Source: Rotaria sordida (taxonomy: Eukaryota; Rotifera; Eurotatoria; Philodinida; Philodinidae). From it: a DNA stretch of 64,000 bases. The notes under the pieces were generated by a model. It saw nothing but the letters and a program-made list of their open reading frames with translations. It ran no database searches and had not been told where the DNA came from. The position numbers were made by a program, and so were the translations under genes. Location: the NCBI GenBank assembly GCA_905250125.1, contig CAJNOL010000227.1, positions 124,001 to 188,000 on the forward strand, given 5' to 3'. Positions 1 to 12,092 of this stretch are shown in pieces. Within the stretch, counting starts at the first letter, position 1; each line of letters opens with the position of its first letter.

Positions 1-365
1 TGATTCTTGACTGAACGTCGAAAACGATGACGATTATCTGTTGAATCGGTTGCGGCTTTATCGTTGATTAAGTACACGAACCAATCTCCACTTGGTGACC
101 ATTTTGGTTGCATAATTCCAGACAATTGTTTAGTGATCAATTGTTTTCGTCGTCCATAAGTTTCATAAAGCCATAAACTATTCTCGAAAGAGTTAGAATC
201 CCATGCTGGACGTTGACTATATATCAATAAATATCGACCATTCGGAGAGATACGTACTGATTGAAAATTAGTCGCATCAAAGAATTCATCGATAGTTAAC
301 TTTGACTGAGTTTGAGTCGATGAACACCACAGAAGTGTAAAAACAATTAATAAATATAATTGCAT
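1..365 (-). CDS. Secreted S9-family (prolyl oligopeptidase-like) peptidase, N-terminal part
   Basis: This reads from an ATG at 365 down to the window edge, giving the first ~121 residues; the rest lies outside the window. Residues 1-20 (MQLYLLIVFTLLWCSS) look like a signal peptide, so the enzyme should be secreted or lumenal. Then come LTIDEFF, SVRISPNGRYLLIYSQRPAW and SLWLYE, followed by QPKWSPSGDWFVYLIND. This is the usual opening of the N-terminal beta-propeller in S9 peptidases of the acylaminoacyl-peptidase/dipeptidyl-peptidase type, where repeated 'SPDG' blades lead to a C-terminal alpha/beta hydrolase domain. The catalytic Ser-Asp-His triad would be in the missing part and cannot be checked. 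No intron is needed in the visible part. Family assignment is by pattern; the exact subfamily is open. Confidence 0.7.
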   Translation of the reverse strand, partial: MQLYLLIVFTLLWCSSTQTQSKLTIDEFFDATNFQSVRISPNGRYLLIYSQRPAWDSNSFENSLWLYETYGRRKQLITKQLSGIMQPKWSPSGDWFVYLINDKAATDSTDNRHRFRRSVKN

Positions 366-2740
366 TTTCTATGATTGATGTTACTGATTCTAAACGAAAC
401 AAAGTCTAAAACGATAAGAATTCTGTACATAAAGTCGCAACTATCGATGAAAAATGCATCAAAAGATAATGTATTATGAAATAAAAATGTCGAACTTGTA
501 GTAGAGATATGTCATAAAATGCTATTTGATATTTGAGTAATACAGAAAAAAAACCATTTGTATATAAACGAAACGGTTTTTGTTTTCACAGAATCAATTT
601 CATACTCTGGTTTCAATATGCTTTTAATCTACCACAAATCTCTGCATACAAAAACCAACAGATAAAAAACGCAGATACGTTCATATTAAACCTTTACACT
701 GGTTTATAAGATAAAATATCTTGACTTTTTCTTTCTCGTTGTTGGATATTATCCGATAGATTATTGGTCTTGTTTTCATTATTTCAAACTTAATCTTTGT
801 TATGAGCAAAGACAAATGCTTTTTCTTTCTTTCTCTCTCTCTTCAAAACATTGACTCGAATGTATATGGTGATGAGAAATTTTGTTTTACTTGCTGATAG
901 CATTTATGTTATACAAGATGCATTCGAGCGGCATGATAAGTAATCTACGTCAACCAAACAAATTCAATCTATTTCGAACTTCTATTGCTATGCCGTCTTT
1001 GCTTAGATATTGAATATTTTTAGAAAATGTCGTATATTATAATTAAATTTTCGATTTTGATGTAAACAATAGTTCAATAAAATTCCGAGCGATAATGATT
1101 GAAAAAGGATATGAAGCAGACGTTTTGCATGTGTTCCTGTACATTGAATATATAAAGTAGAATGGATGTGATCTTTTCGTAGGCATCATCACATAGAGTA
1201 CGAGCAGACGCTAATCAATTATTCATCATCGATTGTGTTCATTTTTCAGGATTCACATCTCGACTTTTTGTTCGAACGATTATTTCAAGTATCTAACACT
1301 GTCTTTTTGATCTCAAAATTCAATCAAAGTCGATACAATGATAATTTTCTAAAAAATAATAATTAACAATAAATTAATCGCCTAGATTTTTTCCGGAGAT
1401 CATTTCCCGAAAGGCTAAATACATGCCTTAAGAATCATCTATTTTTCGATCGAATCAGGCGAAGATTATTCTGGAACTTATTTTTCTACAAATAAATCTT
1501 ACAAAGACTGATTTTGCATCGTATTAATTTCAAAAGAGATGGAGTTTAATATTTGGTGAACAATCGTTTACTTTGAGTGTAGAACATGTCTCAAGATATT
1601 TCAAATCATCAATTAATATGATCACATGGATGCATGCAAAAGATGCAACTAAACGATCAGGACAACTTGTGTTCTCAGTCGAGTTGATTCGAATGAAATA
1701 TGACGAAAAACAATTAACAGAAACCAAGGAAGAAAAAGGAAGGCTTTGGTCTTGCGATGTACTGACATCTCGCTTTTTCTCTCTTGACTACACTTCTCAA
1801 ATTTCAATATAAGGAAGTCTATCAATGAACGAAAAATTTATTATCCATTTATAAAGCATCAAAACATTTGTCCAATCGCTAATGCAAAAAATATTATTTA
1901 TGCTATATTGTACTACTTACTGTGTTCGAACGCTCTTGCAGAATACGAGGACATGGAATAGTTGAATGCCGATTTTTAAGAGAGGGTCCACGAGATCACC
2001 ACCACCCAAGAAAGTTGCCAAAAAATTTTAGTTTTCGTAATGAGGTTGTTAGTTTGAAAGAACATAAAAAATGACTCAGAAATCCAAATTTTGACAACTT
2101 TTCGATAATGTCTTCTAATACTTTGACCATTCAATAGTTTTCATCCAAAATATCGATTTATCAACAACTATGGTTCTTCGATCATTTTTGTTTATGAATT
2201 TTTTCTCGCAAATATTTGATCAAACTTATTGTCAAATTATATCAATCGATGGAGTGGAAGCCGCGCTATAAAACTCTATGTTTCATATAGTTCATTATCT
2301 ACTTCATAAATCGAAAAAATCCATTATAATGAGTGAAATCGACTATTTTTTGATCTATTTTACATGTTGTGTTTTACTCTTCTTGCTTCTGTTATACAGT
2401 TAATTTTCAAGAGTTCAAGATAAATTTTATATGGTTTTGTAGAGTGATAAAAGGCACATCTTTTAGTAAAAAAATATTGGTTATAAATTACTCACAGCTT
2501 TCCGAAAAGCGCACGATAATATTGGTCCAAGTACGAATTTTTTAATATTTTCATAAAAATATATGTGCAGTTTTTTTAATTTACCGGTCGCTTGTTTTCG
2601 AGAAAGTCTAAGTTGTTTGGTAGAAGTTATAGAAAGGCATCCGAAACACGATCAAAACGTTATGTTCTCACTTTTTTCCTGCTGGTAAGATTAAAAAATG
2701 AATGATTACTTAGTTAAAATTCCTCGTACCGCACCATTTC
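366..2740. other. Intergenic stretch without recognisable gene
   Basis: AT-rich sequence with homopolymer runs and no feature I can name. A 79-codon open frame at 1573-1812 (+) starts with ATG but shows no domain, signal peptide or splice partner, and may be chance. The region just above 365 should hold the promoter of the S9 peptidase; I see no clear TATA box there. Confidence 0.5.
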
Positions 2741-3373
2741 TCACGAGGGAACATATTCAACTGTCAAAATACTCTTGAATTTGGCATGTGCGCAAACGAT
2801 AGATTTCAGTGAGTTATTAAATGCCTTAGAATGGTTTGGTTTTCCAGTCTTCTGTTGTCAAGTTATGGGCTTTTTACTTGATTTTGGCTTATGAGCATAA
2901 GATTCTTCTGAGTACCTGAATAATCGAATTTCAAACTGAAATTTTGCTCATAGATAGACCTTATAAGCACTAGGAACTCCCCAAAGTTTGAGCCAAAACG
3001 AATGCATCCTAATCGAGATATCAGCTCGTCATGAAAATGTCTCTATTTTGAAACACAGCTCAAAACAGGCGTTTCTTTAAAATGCGAATATCTCGATTAG
3101 GATACATTCATTCTGGCTCAAACTTTGGAGTATTTCTAGTGCTTATAAGGTCTATCTATGGGCAAAATTTCAGTTTGAAATTCGATTATTCAGGTACTCA
3201 GAAGAATCTTATGCCCATAAGCCAAAATCAAGTAAAAAGCCCATAACTTGATAACAGAATGCTGGAAAACCAAACCATTCTAAGGCATTTAATAACTCAC
3301 TGAGATCTATCGTTTGCGCACATGCTCGATTCAAAAGCGATTTGGCAGTTGAATATGTTCCCTCGTCAGTGAA
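2741..3373. repeat. Foldback (palindromic) repeat A
   Basis: Two arms of about 280 bp (2742-3021 and 3087-3372) are reverse complements with few mismatches, around a spacer of ~65 bp. Outer ends are ACGAGGGAACATATTCAACT on the left and its complement on the right. Inner ends are TAATCGAGATAT and ATATCTCGATTA. No coding frame or transposase remains. This fits a foldback-type or MITE-like non-autonomous DNA element. I see no certain target-site duplication. Confidence 0.8.
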
Positions 3374-3713
3374 TTAGATGCGATCATTCAATTTAATTCA
3401 GTTTTTCATGATGATTTCCAGTTTGTTACTCGCAACAGATGTCATTCTATGACGCTAATCTTCCTCTTATCCTTATCATTGGTTTATCTCATCCACTTTA
3501 ATATTGTATCCTTCATTATATCACCTGGGTTGTTTTTCACTGTTTAATGTAGCGTGAAACAGAATATGTGATACATTCTACACAGTACAAGGTTTGTATG
3601 TCTTGAAGAAAAATTCAACATTAATGTAATGTTTCATGAGTTTGCTTTTAATTTTCCGGCATACTCATCAGCTTCGAAATACATGAAATCTAGACATCCC
3701 ATGTCGTATAGAA

Positions 3714-4632
3714 CGGCTCGTAAACTGCCTTAAATGACTTGAAAACGGTGAAAAACGGCTGTTGTTGCGAGAGTTGTTTACGATCTGCCGTTAAACGGAG
3801 AAATACGGCGATAAGCGATGACCTGTACGATGATTGTTTGTGTACTAGCGGAAACGATTATCATTACGACCGTCGTTTTTCATCATTTTCACATCATTTT
3901 TCATCGCTTCAAAAAGTGTCCTAAAATCATCATTAGGGACTTTCTAATAATCTATAATCCATTGGTCATTATCTACTGAAAAAAAATCGTCTTTTTTAAT
4001 CCAGATTCCGTTCACCATCTAGTTCAATCGTAAGTATTGTATTTGAATAAATATATTTTTAGATTTATCTCATTGATATATTCAACAGCAACTATTTTGT
4101 TTAGATATATTAATTTTTTTAAAGACTTTTCTCATTAAAATATTCAACAGTAAGTACTCTATTTAAGTAAATATATTTGTTTATTTTGTTTTGTTTAGAT
4201 TTATCTCAATTAAGTATTTAACAGTAAGTATTTTATCTATGTACATAAAGTTTTTTTAAAATTATATTGATATCCTTAATATATTCAATAGTAAGTATTC
4301 CATTTAAATAAGTATTTTTTTTTCATTTAGATTTTCATTGAAATATCTAACAGTAATTTATTTTTTTTATTTAGATTTATCTCAATGAAATATACATTAG
4401 AGGGTATTTTATTCAAATAAATAAATACTGTTTCTTGTGTCTACGAAAGGTGAGAAGGGGACGAAATATCGTGCTCCTCTTCACTGACGTTAGACGGCAA
4501 AAGATAAATAAAGTCGTAAACAAGGAAAATAGGTGTAATCGTATACGTTCCGAGGAAAACGGCGGTCGTTTTTCATCGTTTAGGGTAGTAATCACGCTGT
4601 TTTTTCACCGTTTTAGGCAGTTTAAGACGTCG
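3714..4632. repeat. Possible non-autonomous element with degenerate inverted ends
   Basis: The left end (3718-3765: CGTAAACTGCCTTAAA, AACGGTGAAAAACGGC) is matched in inverted form by the right end (4597-4632: GCTGTTTTTTCACCGTTTT, AGGCAGTTTAAGACG). Both flanks are rich in short motifs built from ACGGCG and TCGTTTTTCATC. The middle is the AT-rich tandem array at 4020-4430. The ends are imperfect, so the borders are approximate. Confidence 0.4.
4020..4430. repeat. Degenerate AT-rich tandem repeat
   Basis: About six copies of a diverged unit of roughly 60-75 bp. Each holds TTTAGATTTATCTC, then ATATTCAACAGTAAGTA, then ATTTAAGTAAATAT. Copies differ by many substitutions and small indels, so this is an old array. 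No coding potential. Confidence 0.55.
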
Positions 4633-4672
4633 TTTCAGCCGGTCGAAATGATCGACCTGAGATGAGCAGAAT

Positions 4673-5347
4673 GTGACCGACGTAGGTGAAGTTACAACCA
4701 TATTCGACTAAAACTTGCCCATATTCGTCTAGAAGCGCGTTCCAAGACTCTCAACCAGCCTTCCAAGTAGATCTTCACGAGCTCTACTCAATGGTACAAT
4801 CACATTTTTCATAATCCAGCCTATGGTCCCGAAAATCTCAAAATACTGTACTTTGTTAATGAAATTCTAGTATCATATTCGAGTAAAAGTTACTCATATT
4901 CATCCAGGAGTTCATTCCAAGAGCTCCGTGCCTGTTTCAAGTACAGCTCGACGAGCTCTATCCAATGGCATCCTCAGATTTCCGATACATCAAAGTATGA
5001 TTTTCGAGCTGATAGAAGGCGTCACAGAAAAATCTGAAAATCATACTTTGATGTATCGGAAATCTGACGATCCCATTGGATAGAGCTCGTCGAGCTGTAT
5101 TGGAAACAGGCATGGAACTCTTGGAATGAACTCCTGGATGAATATGAGTAACTTTTACTCGAATATGATGCTAGAATTTCATTAACAAAGTACAGTATTT
5201 TGAGGTTTTCGGGACCATAGGCTAGACTATGAAAAATGTGAATGTACCATTGAGTAGACTTCGTGGAGATCTACTTGGAACGCGCTCCCAGGCAAATATG
5301 GGCAAGTTTTAGTCGAATATGGTGCTAACTTCACCTACGTATGTGAC
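4673..5347. repeat. Foldback (palindromic) repeat B
   Basis: Two arms of ~325 bp (4679-5005 and 5036-5341) are near-perfect reverse complements around a 30-bp loop. Outer ends are ACGTAGGTGAAGTTA and its complement; inner ends are GATACATCAAAGTATGATTT and its complement. It is unrelated in sequence to repeat A but has the same design. No transposase frame. Probably a foldback or MITE-type element. Confidence 0.82.
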
Positions 5348-6282
5348 AGTAGCTTTTTTTCTCTTGAATACAGCAGATGCCAATATAGTTGGTTCTACAT
5401 AATTAAACTATCATTCGACAGCGTCCTATAGAAACAACTTAGTATACGTTGATAGGGTTGTTGTAGTGATAAGTTTTATTATCGCTATTTTTCACTTTTA
5501 TTTGGATATAGATTAGATGATTAATGAAGAAGTCAAATTTTCGATTCACAAGGAAAAAATAATGTCTGATTTGAGTAAAGCGTAAATAGTTTTAGCAAAA
5601 ACATGAACCACGATACATCTTAAAAACGATCATTTGATCTTCATGCAGTACTTTTTTTGGAAAATCCAGATTTGCAGATGGTGGTCTGCGATCGTATGTT
5701 CAACAAACACCAGATCTATTTACATAATTAAATTGATCTCCAATTTGTAAAATCATTCGTTTTACGTGATTTTACAACTTATGTTTCATTGATTTGAAAA
5801 TAAGAGAAGTAGCATAACGTGAAATTGATTATTGTAGCAATGCTGAATTAAAGCTATTTAAACAATTTCGTTTTTCAGTTTTTTAATGTATCCTTCTATT
5901 TCTCCTCATTTATATTTTTGAAATAGTTGTTCCAATTATAATGATCATCTACATTTGGACCTTCCTTTATCAGCGAAGACATTATGACACTATTCTCCTT
6001 AATATTCCTTTATTTTAATCTGAATTTGTTTGCTCATTCACTAGCTTTTTCCGAGTAATTGGTGGAGTATGCTGCAAAACTTGAGAAAAGAGATTTTCAT
6101 ATATGTTTCGATACTGTTAAAAGTGAATTCTGATGCAAGTTTCGACTAAAAGACAACAATAATTCCGTTTTTCAGAGTTACTGGAACAATTCTTTTTCTC
6201 ATGCTTAAAAAGCGTTTAAAGTCCAATATGAGTAATACATTGATTTTCTTGTCCTGCACAGATATTACATAACTCGCTGAAC
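5348..6282. other. Intergenic; upstream region of the sulfotransferase
   Basis: No gene recognised. AT-rich sequence of 935 bp leading to the ATG at 6283; no convincing TATA box seen. Confidence 0.45.
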
Positions 6283-7587
6283 ATGGCACAAACATTGGAA
6301 TGCAAGATGCCTCATGAAGATGCAAAAAATGATACGAATACTTTGCCTCTTCGCACGACCGTCACTTTCTCAGATGATGATCTTAGTCCCAAAGCCAAGA
6401 AACAATTTCCATTCCAGGCTGAGATTTTAAGTACATTTCGATTCTTCGCTGATCATATACTTTCTAACGCGGAGCTGTCACCAATCGGACGCCATCTCGT
6501 ATGCACAACACTCGAACGCAATTACATGAATTCGAAACTTGTCCTCAACTATATTGCATGTCATCCGGAACTAAAAATGACACCAGATATCGTGCCACAT
6601 CCTCTAGTCCTATGCGGTCTTCCTTGAAGTGGCACAACACTACTCTACAACTTGCTGTCTTGTGATCCAGCATGTCGAGCACCGCTATATGCAGACATAG
6701 TCCAACCGGTGCCACCAATTTCACGCTCGGATACTGTTGGACAGACGCAACGTAATAATGCTTTACAGGGACTGCGTGAGATGTTCAAGACGTTTGGTTT
6801 AAATGATAATTTAGAAGCTATGCGTGCTTCTCATCCTCAATTTGCAATTGAAGAAGATCAATATCTTTTCCATCATGTTGGATATAATTGGCTTCATGCT
6901 ATGCTCCCATCTTCTGACGATAATGAACTCATGAGCTGGGCTCACGATGGTACAAACAAAAACTTTCTGTACGAATATCACAAGACTTTCTTGAAAATGT
7001 TAAACAGTATTGATGCTCCTTATTCTCACTGGCTCTTTAAAGCACCGCACCACATGTTGTACCTTGATGAATTCTTGCATCACTATCCTTCGGCGATGCT
7101 CGTTATGACTCATCGCCGGCTTGACCATGCGCTGCCATCATTTGGTCGTTTAGCAGTTGCATACGCTGGTCCCTATTTCGATAAGAACAAAGATAATGCA
7201 GCAATCAACATGCAGACAATTGTGACCAGAACATTCCATCTAATGGATGAGATACTTCGTAGTCATGTTGAATTTCGACGATCACGTCGAAACGTTCCTT
7301 ATTTTGATATACAATACGATGACCTTGTGGCACACCCAATCGATACAGTTCGGCGTCTTTACACCCATTTTGGTCTTGCATGGTCCGAAGAGTTTGAAAG
7401 GGCTATGGCTGTATGGCTACGTGATAATCCTCAGGGCAAGCAAGGTCGCAATTCCTACACGCTAAGCGATTATGGAATAACACTTGATGAGATTGAGAAA
7501 CGTTATAAGGACTATATCAGTATGTTTCTTAATTCTCAATATTCTTCCAATGATACTTGTAGCATGACGAAAAGTCAAGCTCAGTAA
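6283..7587 (+). pseudogene. Intronless sulfotransferase with in-frame stop in the PAPS-binding loop
   Basis: A single frame of 435 codons runs from ATG 6283 to TAA 7585-7587, broken only by TGA at 6625-6627 (codon 115). The family is the bacterial-type Sulfotransferase_3 group, which moves sulfate from PAPS to a hydroxyl or amine. Downstream, SGTTLLYNLLS (116-126) is the 5'-phosphosulfate loop, normally preceded by arginine (PRSGTT); the TGA sits exactly there and is one C-to-T step from CGA. Also visible are EEDQYLF, HWLFKAPHHMLYLDEF, THRRLDHALPS (276-286, 3'-phosphate binding) and YDDLVAHPIDTVRRLYTHFGL-like sequence near the C-terminus. AATAAA lies at 7710. Lack of introns and the family resemblance suggest bacterial origin by transfer (inference). 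It could be a young pseudogene, a read-through gene, or a base-call error; the rest of the frame is intact. Confidence 0.8.
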
Positions 7588-9935
7588 TCAACTCTATGGA
7601 ATTGTCATCAAATGGGTAGATTATAGATTAATGCAAGAACCATTAGATCAACTATAGTTATTTAGCTGAAACCTATTTTTCGCATGCACTTCAATCCTAG
7701 ACTACTACAAATAAACAATGTTTATTTTTCTGTTCATGTCGCCAAGAGAAGACATTTTTTAAAATTATGTTTACATTAATCACTGACTTGAGAAAGTCGG
7801 CCAAGTATCATCAGAACAGTCTGTCGTCAATGGCCTGAGGTATGAGTGCGTGTAAGCCTTGGCTTCATCCACACTAACATCTCACACTATATGAAAAAGT
7901 GTTTTTAATAGAGAAGTTGTGAAAACATGGTTAGCCAATCTTTGGGCAGACCATTCGTCGCAAAGGCAAAGAATCAGATAATATGATCGATTTGTTTCTG
8001 CAGAATTGTACAAGTCACCAGTAGATCGCAATCAGTTTCCAAGTCATCTTCTAAAAAAATGATGCAAATAATCAATCTATTCTTTTATCAATAATGCAAG
8101 AAATATGGCCACTAACGGCTTAATCGAAGTTGGTCTTCCGAATACCGCTTTATGACTGATAGTTTGAAATGTTGATCGCCTAACCTTTGTGGAACGGGCA
8201 AATCTAGGCGACCAGCAACAAAACGCGATAATGTATTTTCATCTGATATTAGTAATTTTAGACTATTTGAAACCATATTATTCATCGAATCATTCACTCG
8301 GACACGTTCTAGGAAAGAAAAAGGAAAGGTTCCTTCATTCAAATTCTTATCGAACAGAGTCTATGTCTGTCATTTTTCTAATTAAACAAGGCTTTCTAAA
8401 ACCAAATTAAAATGAATTTATATGAAAGTAATTGTAAAAATGCCATGTCTAAGTGAGTTTGTTGATTAGTTTCGATGAAACCACTTATTCTAACTGATTA
8501 TTTGTATGATTACAATCAGTCTGATTTGATCCTATCAATTTCAATCGATGCTACATTCTTTTTGATTTCATTCCAGCAGTGATCAAATTGCAAGAATGGA
8601 TTCTCGTGGACTGGCTGAAAATTTTGCATGGCATCTAATCATTAAAATTCTTACAAATGTTCAAATAAGTATAAGATGCAAAATTTCTTGTGCCAATATA
8701 AACAAAAACTACCACTCAGCCATGTTCATATGATAATCTTTCAGGCTAGAATAGAGCGAATCGGGAACCGATGAACGTCACTTGTTTTTCTAGCATCAGT
8801 TATAATTATTAGTGGACTATGATCGCTGTTCTTCGAGATTCTTGATGTAGACTTTCAAGAAGATTTTTCTAAATTTTGTTTTTGATGACACCCCAATAAA
8901 TCACTTAGAACTACAGTACGGACGAGGATCCGATCTATTTTAATTCAAATGGCAAGATATGAAGATGTTCGATTTGATTTCCTTTTTCCCATTCATGAAG
9001 TGCGAGTACCTGTTGAAGTCTATAAGTGTCGGATATCCTGTGGATGTGGGTGTGATTGTGCATGTGGGGATAGAGAAGATCAACACGCACCCACACCTAC
9101 ACACCCACAGTCACATCCAGAACCATATCATTCGTTTGAAATCTCAGCTTGATAAAACTAATTTGACGAAAACTAGAAATGGAAAGCATCTGATAGACTG
9201 AAATCCCAGACACAAAAAAAGATTCGATGCCTTCTATTAGTTTCTCGGAAACTCTTTTTTTTCCACCTTATTGGGAAGAGGGCATAATGAGCATAGAGAG
9301 CAATGCAGTGAGAGCCCACTAGCGGCACCGATATCGAGAAAGATGAGTCACATATATGTTAGCTTCCCATTTCACATTTTATTGATCAAAACTGTATTGA
9401 TTGATGAAAAAAAGATTTTTCTATACTACCATTTGAGTTCCGAAAACCATCTGATTTTCGAAAGTTCAATTTCGATTTCGGAAAGTCATTGATGTTTCTG
9501 GAAACTTGTATAAGACATCAAATGCAAAAGAAAATGGATTGATCGAGAGTGGAACAGCGAAAGCAGCTGATTGGCTAGACTCTCAGCATCAGAAAACTTG
9601 ATGGAAGAAAATTAGAAAGTAAAAAAAGCTTGATTGGACGAAAGCTAGATAGTAGAAACATCTAATTTAATGGCCCACCGATAAGAAAATCACGCAATTG
9701 GCTGAATTACCAACATAAAAAAAATCTAATTTCGAATAGCTGCTTCACAAATATATCTGTACACGTGACTTTACATGTGTAAGCAAACTCATCTTATATC
9801 ATATGAGTCTACCTTCAGTCTGGGGAATGAACATTGTTTTACGTCAAATCTGATTCACGAAAAACTACACAAATTATGTTACACTCACTATCACTGTCAT
9901 TGTGTCTTTTTTCAAATTAAAGAGACCGATACGCA
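7588..9935. other. Intergenic stretch, no secure gene
   Basis: AT-rich. A 76-codon minus frame at 8112-8342 (ending with ...PVPQRLGDQHFKLSVIKRYS...) has protein-like composition but matches no family I know and has no clear partner exon, so it may be a stray exon relic. The hairpin at 9036-9120 is listed separately. Nothing else recognised. Confidence 0.4.
9036..9120. repeat. Hairpin with telomere-like TGTGGG motifs
   Basis: The left arm CTGTGGATGTGGGTGTG and a right arm with CACACCCACAG and CACATCCAG can pair imperfectly. The G-rich arm repeats TGTGGG-like hexamers. Similar hairpins occur at 13669-13769, 26831-26869 and 31394-31426. Confidence 0.5.
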
Positions 9936-9936
9936 G

Positions 9937-10599
9937 CTAACAGCAATGTTTATTATCACACATATGTGATGTGTAGCACCATCGTGGTGGTTCATGCAAT
10001 GAATAAGAATGATTGTCTATAACATGTATCATTAATCCTGTAGCAATAATTGATGAGTTTGAATCGTTAGAATCTATGAGATCTTCATTTTGATGATTGA
10101 TATGCCTTTTAATTATAACATTGCTTATATCAGAATCGATAATAGTGTTAGCAACACATAAGAGTTCTTTGTCTATATTCTTAATATTACTTAGAGATAA
10201 ATACAACATTTGAATGCATATACTACAAAGCAAGAAGATAACAACAAAAAATTCTAATAATCTTATTTGTACCATAACTATATTATTTTTAGCAACAGTC
10301 GCACATCTCATATCGTTAGTTCTGGTATCAAACATACATTGATCAATCAGAAATCGTGTTAGCCATGCATCAAATACATCGTTCTGTACCAGCAAACGAT
10401 TGGTCATTACAGAAAGTGCAAAAAAAAGCAAGCGAGAAAATTCTTTGACATCGTGTAGTGCAATATGGAGAATCGTTTTCAACTTCTTTCTAATCGTTTT
10501 TCGGGACACCAATGAAATATCAATCGATGCACAAACTCGTGGGCTACCAATCGACAACCTCATTCTATTTAGGCTAACGATCTCTTGTGCTCGAAACAC
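9937..10599 (-). CDS. Unrecognised open frame of 220 codons with one membrane segment
   Basis: An uninterrupted minus frame begins with MFRAQEIVSLNRMRLS and contains one hydrophobic stretch (about residues 110-134, IVMVQIRLLEFFVVIFLLCS). The part after it is rich in Asp, Asn, Ile and His. No family is recognised. Its 5' part overlaps the first copy of the ~177-bp repeat at 10499, which argues that at least that part is not an ancient gene. It may be a chance frame. Confidence 0.2.
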   Translation of the reverse strand: MFRAQEIVSLNRMRLSIGSPRVCASIDISLVSRKTIRKKLKTILHIALHDVKEFSRLLFFALSVMTNRLLVQNDVFDAWLTRFLIDQCMFDTRTNDMRCATVAKNNIVMVQIRLLEFFVVIFLLCSICIQMLYLSLSNIKNIDKELLCVANTIIDSDISNVIIKRHINHQNEDLIDSNDSNSSIIATGLMIHVIDNHSYSLHEPPRWCYTSHMCDNKHCC

Positions 10600-11095
10600 A
10601 GAACAACTGACAAAAACCTTCGGAAGCAGTTAATTCAGCATTGTAAATCTATAACAGCTCTCACCTATTCGTTTTCTAGGCCATCAAATATATGTCATTC
10701 GATGCAGAATTGCCATGTTTATCAACTGACGAGGCTATTCTCTTTTGACAAATGCCAGACCGTACTAAAAACATGCAAATAATATATAGAACCCTAAAGG
10801 AACCTACGACTCACCATATCACATCCCTTTCAGTTCGATTGTCTTGGTTTGTCCAGACATGAAACATATATTAATCGATACAGAATTACTCTGGCTATCG
10901 ACTGCTTATGTGATTCTCTCTCGGCAAACGAAGGCAGAATAGCTGGTAGAGATCTAGGAAGCATGATAGGAGTGTTTTTTTAAATTTTTGCTCGTTTTTG
11001 TCTGTTCTAAGTGCTATCGATTGTTTGCCAAGGGATAATTACATCATCAATTGATAGTCGAGGAGATTCTGCATCGATTTTGTTGTGTAACACTA
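10499..11095. repeat. Degenerate ~177-bp repeat, three direct copies and one inverted
   Basis: Related blocks start near 10499, 10675 and 10852, so the period is ~177 bp. Each holds ATCAATCGATGCAGAATT-like sequence, then CTATCRACTGA, then ATTCTCT and GGCAAACGA. A fourth block in the opposite direction lies at about 11020-11085 (complement: TCGATGCAGAATCTCCTCG ... CCTTGGCAAACAAT). The copies differ strongly, so the array is old. No function seen. Confidence 0.5.
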
Positions 11096-11919
11096 GCCTT
11101 ATTATTTCTCGTTTTTTCTAGTAAAAGTTGGATTGATAGAGGCAAAGCGTGGATTGTGTTTCGATTGGATATCTATATTTTGCGTCCTATTGGTGTTCGT
11201 GGTAGCATCACCTTAATACAAAGTTTGAGAGCTAGCGCCTTATCATTAGTGAAGTGTTTGCATTTGATTAGGCAACGAAGATGTGAATCATGATAAGATA
11301 CGTGTTATTCTTATTAAATAGTATCAGAAGAAAAGTATAGGGTCGTCTTTTTGCTGTTAAAAGTCATACGACTTCTTGCTAAGTATTCATACTGTTTTGC
11401 TCATCATCCGTAACATTGTTTTTTGCATTTAATTTTATTGTTATCAAGTTTTCCTACGTGATTAAACGTAATATATGGTAACGATCGAATATCATATAGT
11501 TTGACAACGAATATTTTTTAAAAGAACTTTCCATAATTCTTTCCAAAAAAATGTTTTAAAGTGTTTAATTTTAGCACACAAAAAAGTGTAAAATAGATCT
11601 AATAATCCTTGAAAACATTTACTCATAGTATCGGATGTTAGTGATGAAACTGGTCTAGGCGTTTGAAGCCCGACGTTTATATGGGTTTCAGTAAATCAGA
11701 TTGAACTATTGTATCGATTGATAGATCGGTTCAGCCGGTGTATTGACGGTCGATAACCTAAAATTTGTGCTATGCAATTTATAATGTAAATATGATGACT
11801 TTCCTTCATCTTTTATATAATTTGACTGATTTAAGTTCGAAAGACAGTTTAAATAAGGGCAGAAAAGAGATAGGTTCTATCAATTATTGGCAGCGATGGA
11901 GTTATATTGGCTGTTTCCT
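11096..11919. other. Intergenic, nothing recognised
   Basis: AT-rich sequence of ~820 bp without domain-bearing frames or clear repeats. Confidence 0.4.
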
Positions 11920-12092
11920 ATAGAAAAACTCCAAAAATCGATGAAACTTGGATGCAGTATTTCAGACTAGAATATCTTGGGGTCTTTTCAATAATTTTCA
12001 GTGGTAAACGACCGGCATTCACCGAACAAATCTGAAGACACTCTAGTCCAAAATATTGCGTCCAAGTTTCATCGGCTTCTAGTTTTTCGACC
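11920..12092. repeat. Short foldback repeat C
   Basis: The left arm (11920-11985) carries GAAAAACT, CGATGAAACTTGGATGCAG and GACTAGAATATCTT. The right arm (12034-12092) carries the complement with some mismatches. The loop is ~48 bp. It lies ~190 bp upstream of the aldo/keto reductase start. Confidence 0.6.

Noticed and set aside
6283-7587. Alternative genetic code with TGA as sense
   Set aside because: Other genes in the window end at TAA, TAG or TGA normally (for example TGA at 59704-59706), and no other gene needs TGA as sense.
6652-7587. Separate short sulfotransferase starting after the stop
   Set aside because: It lacks an ATG at a fitting place and would begin inside the PAPS loop, so it is the continuation of the 6283 frame.
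8959-9201. His/Cys-rich frames across 8949-9201
   Set aside because: They derive from the G/C-rich telomere-like hairpin; no family or conserved spacing fits a zinc finger.
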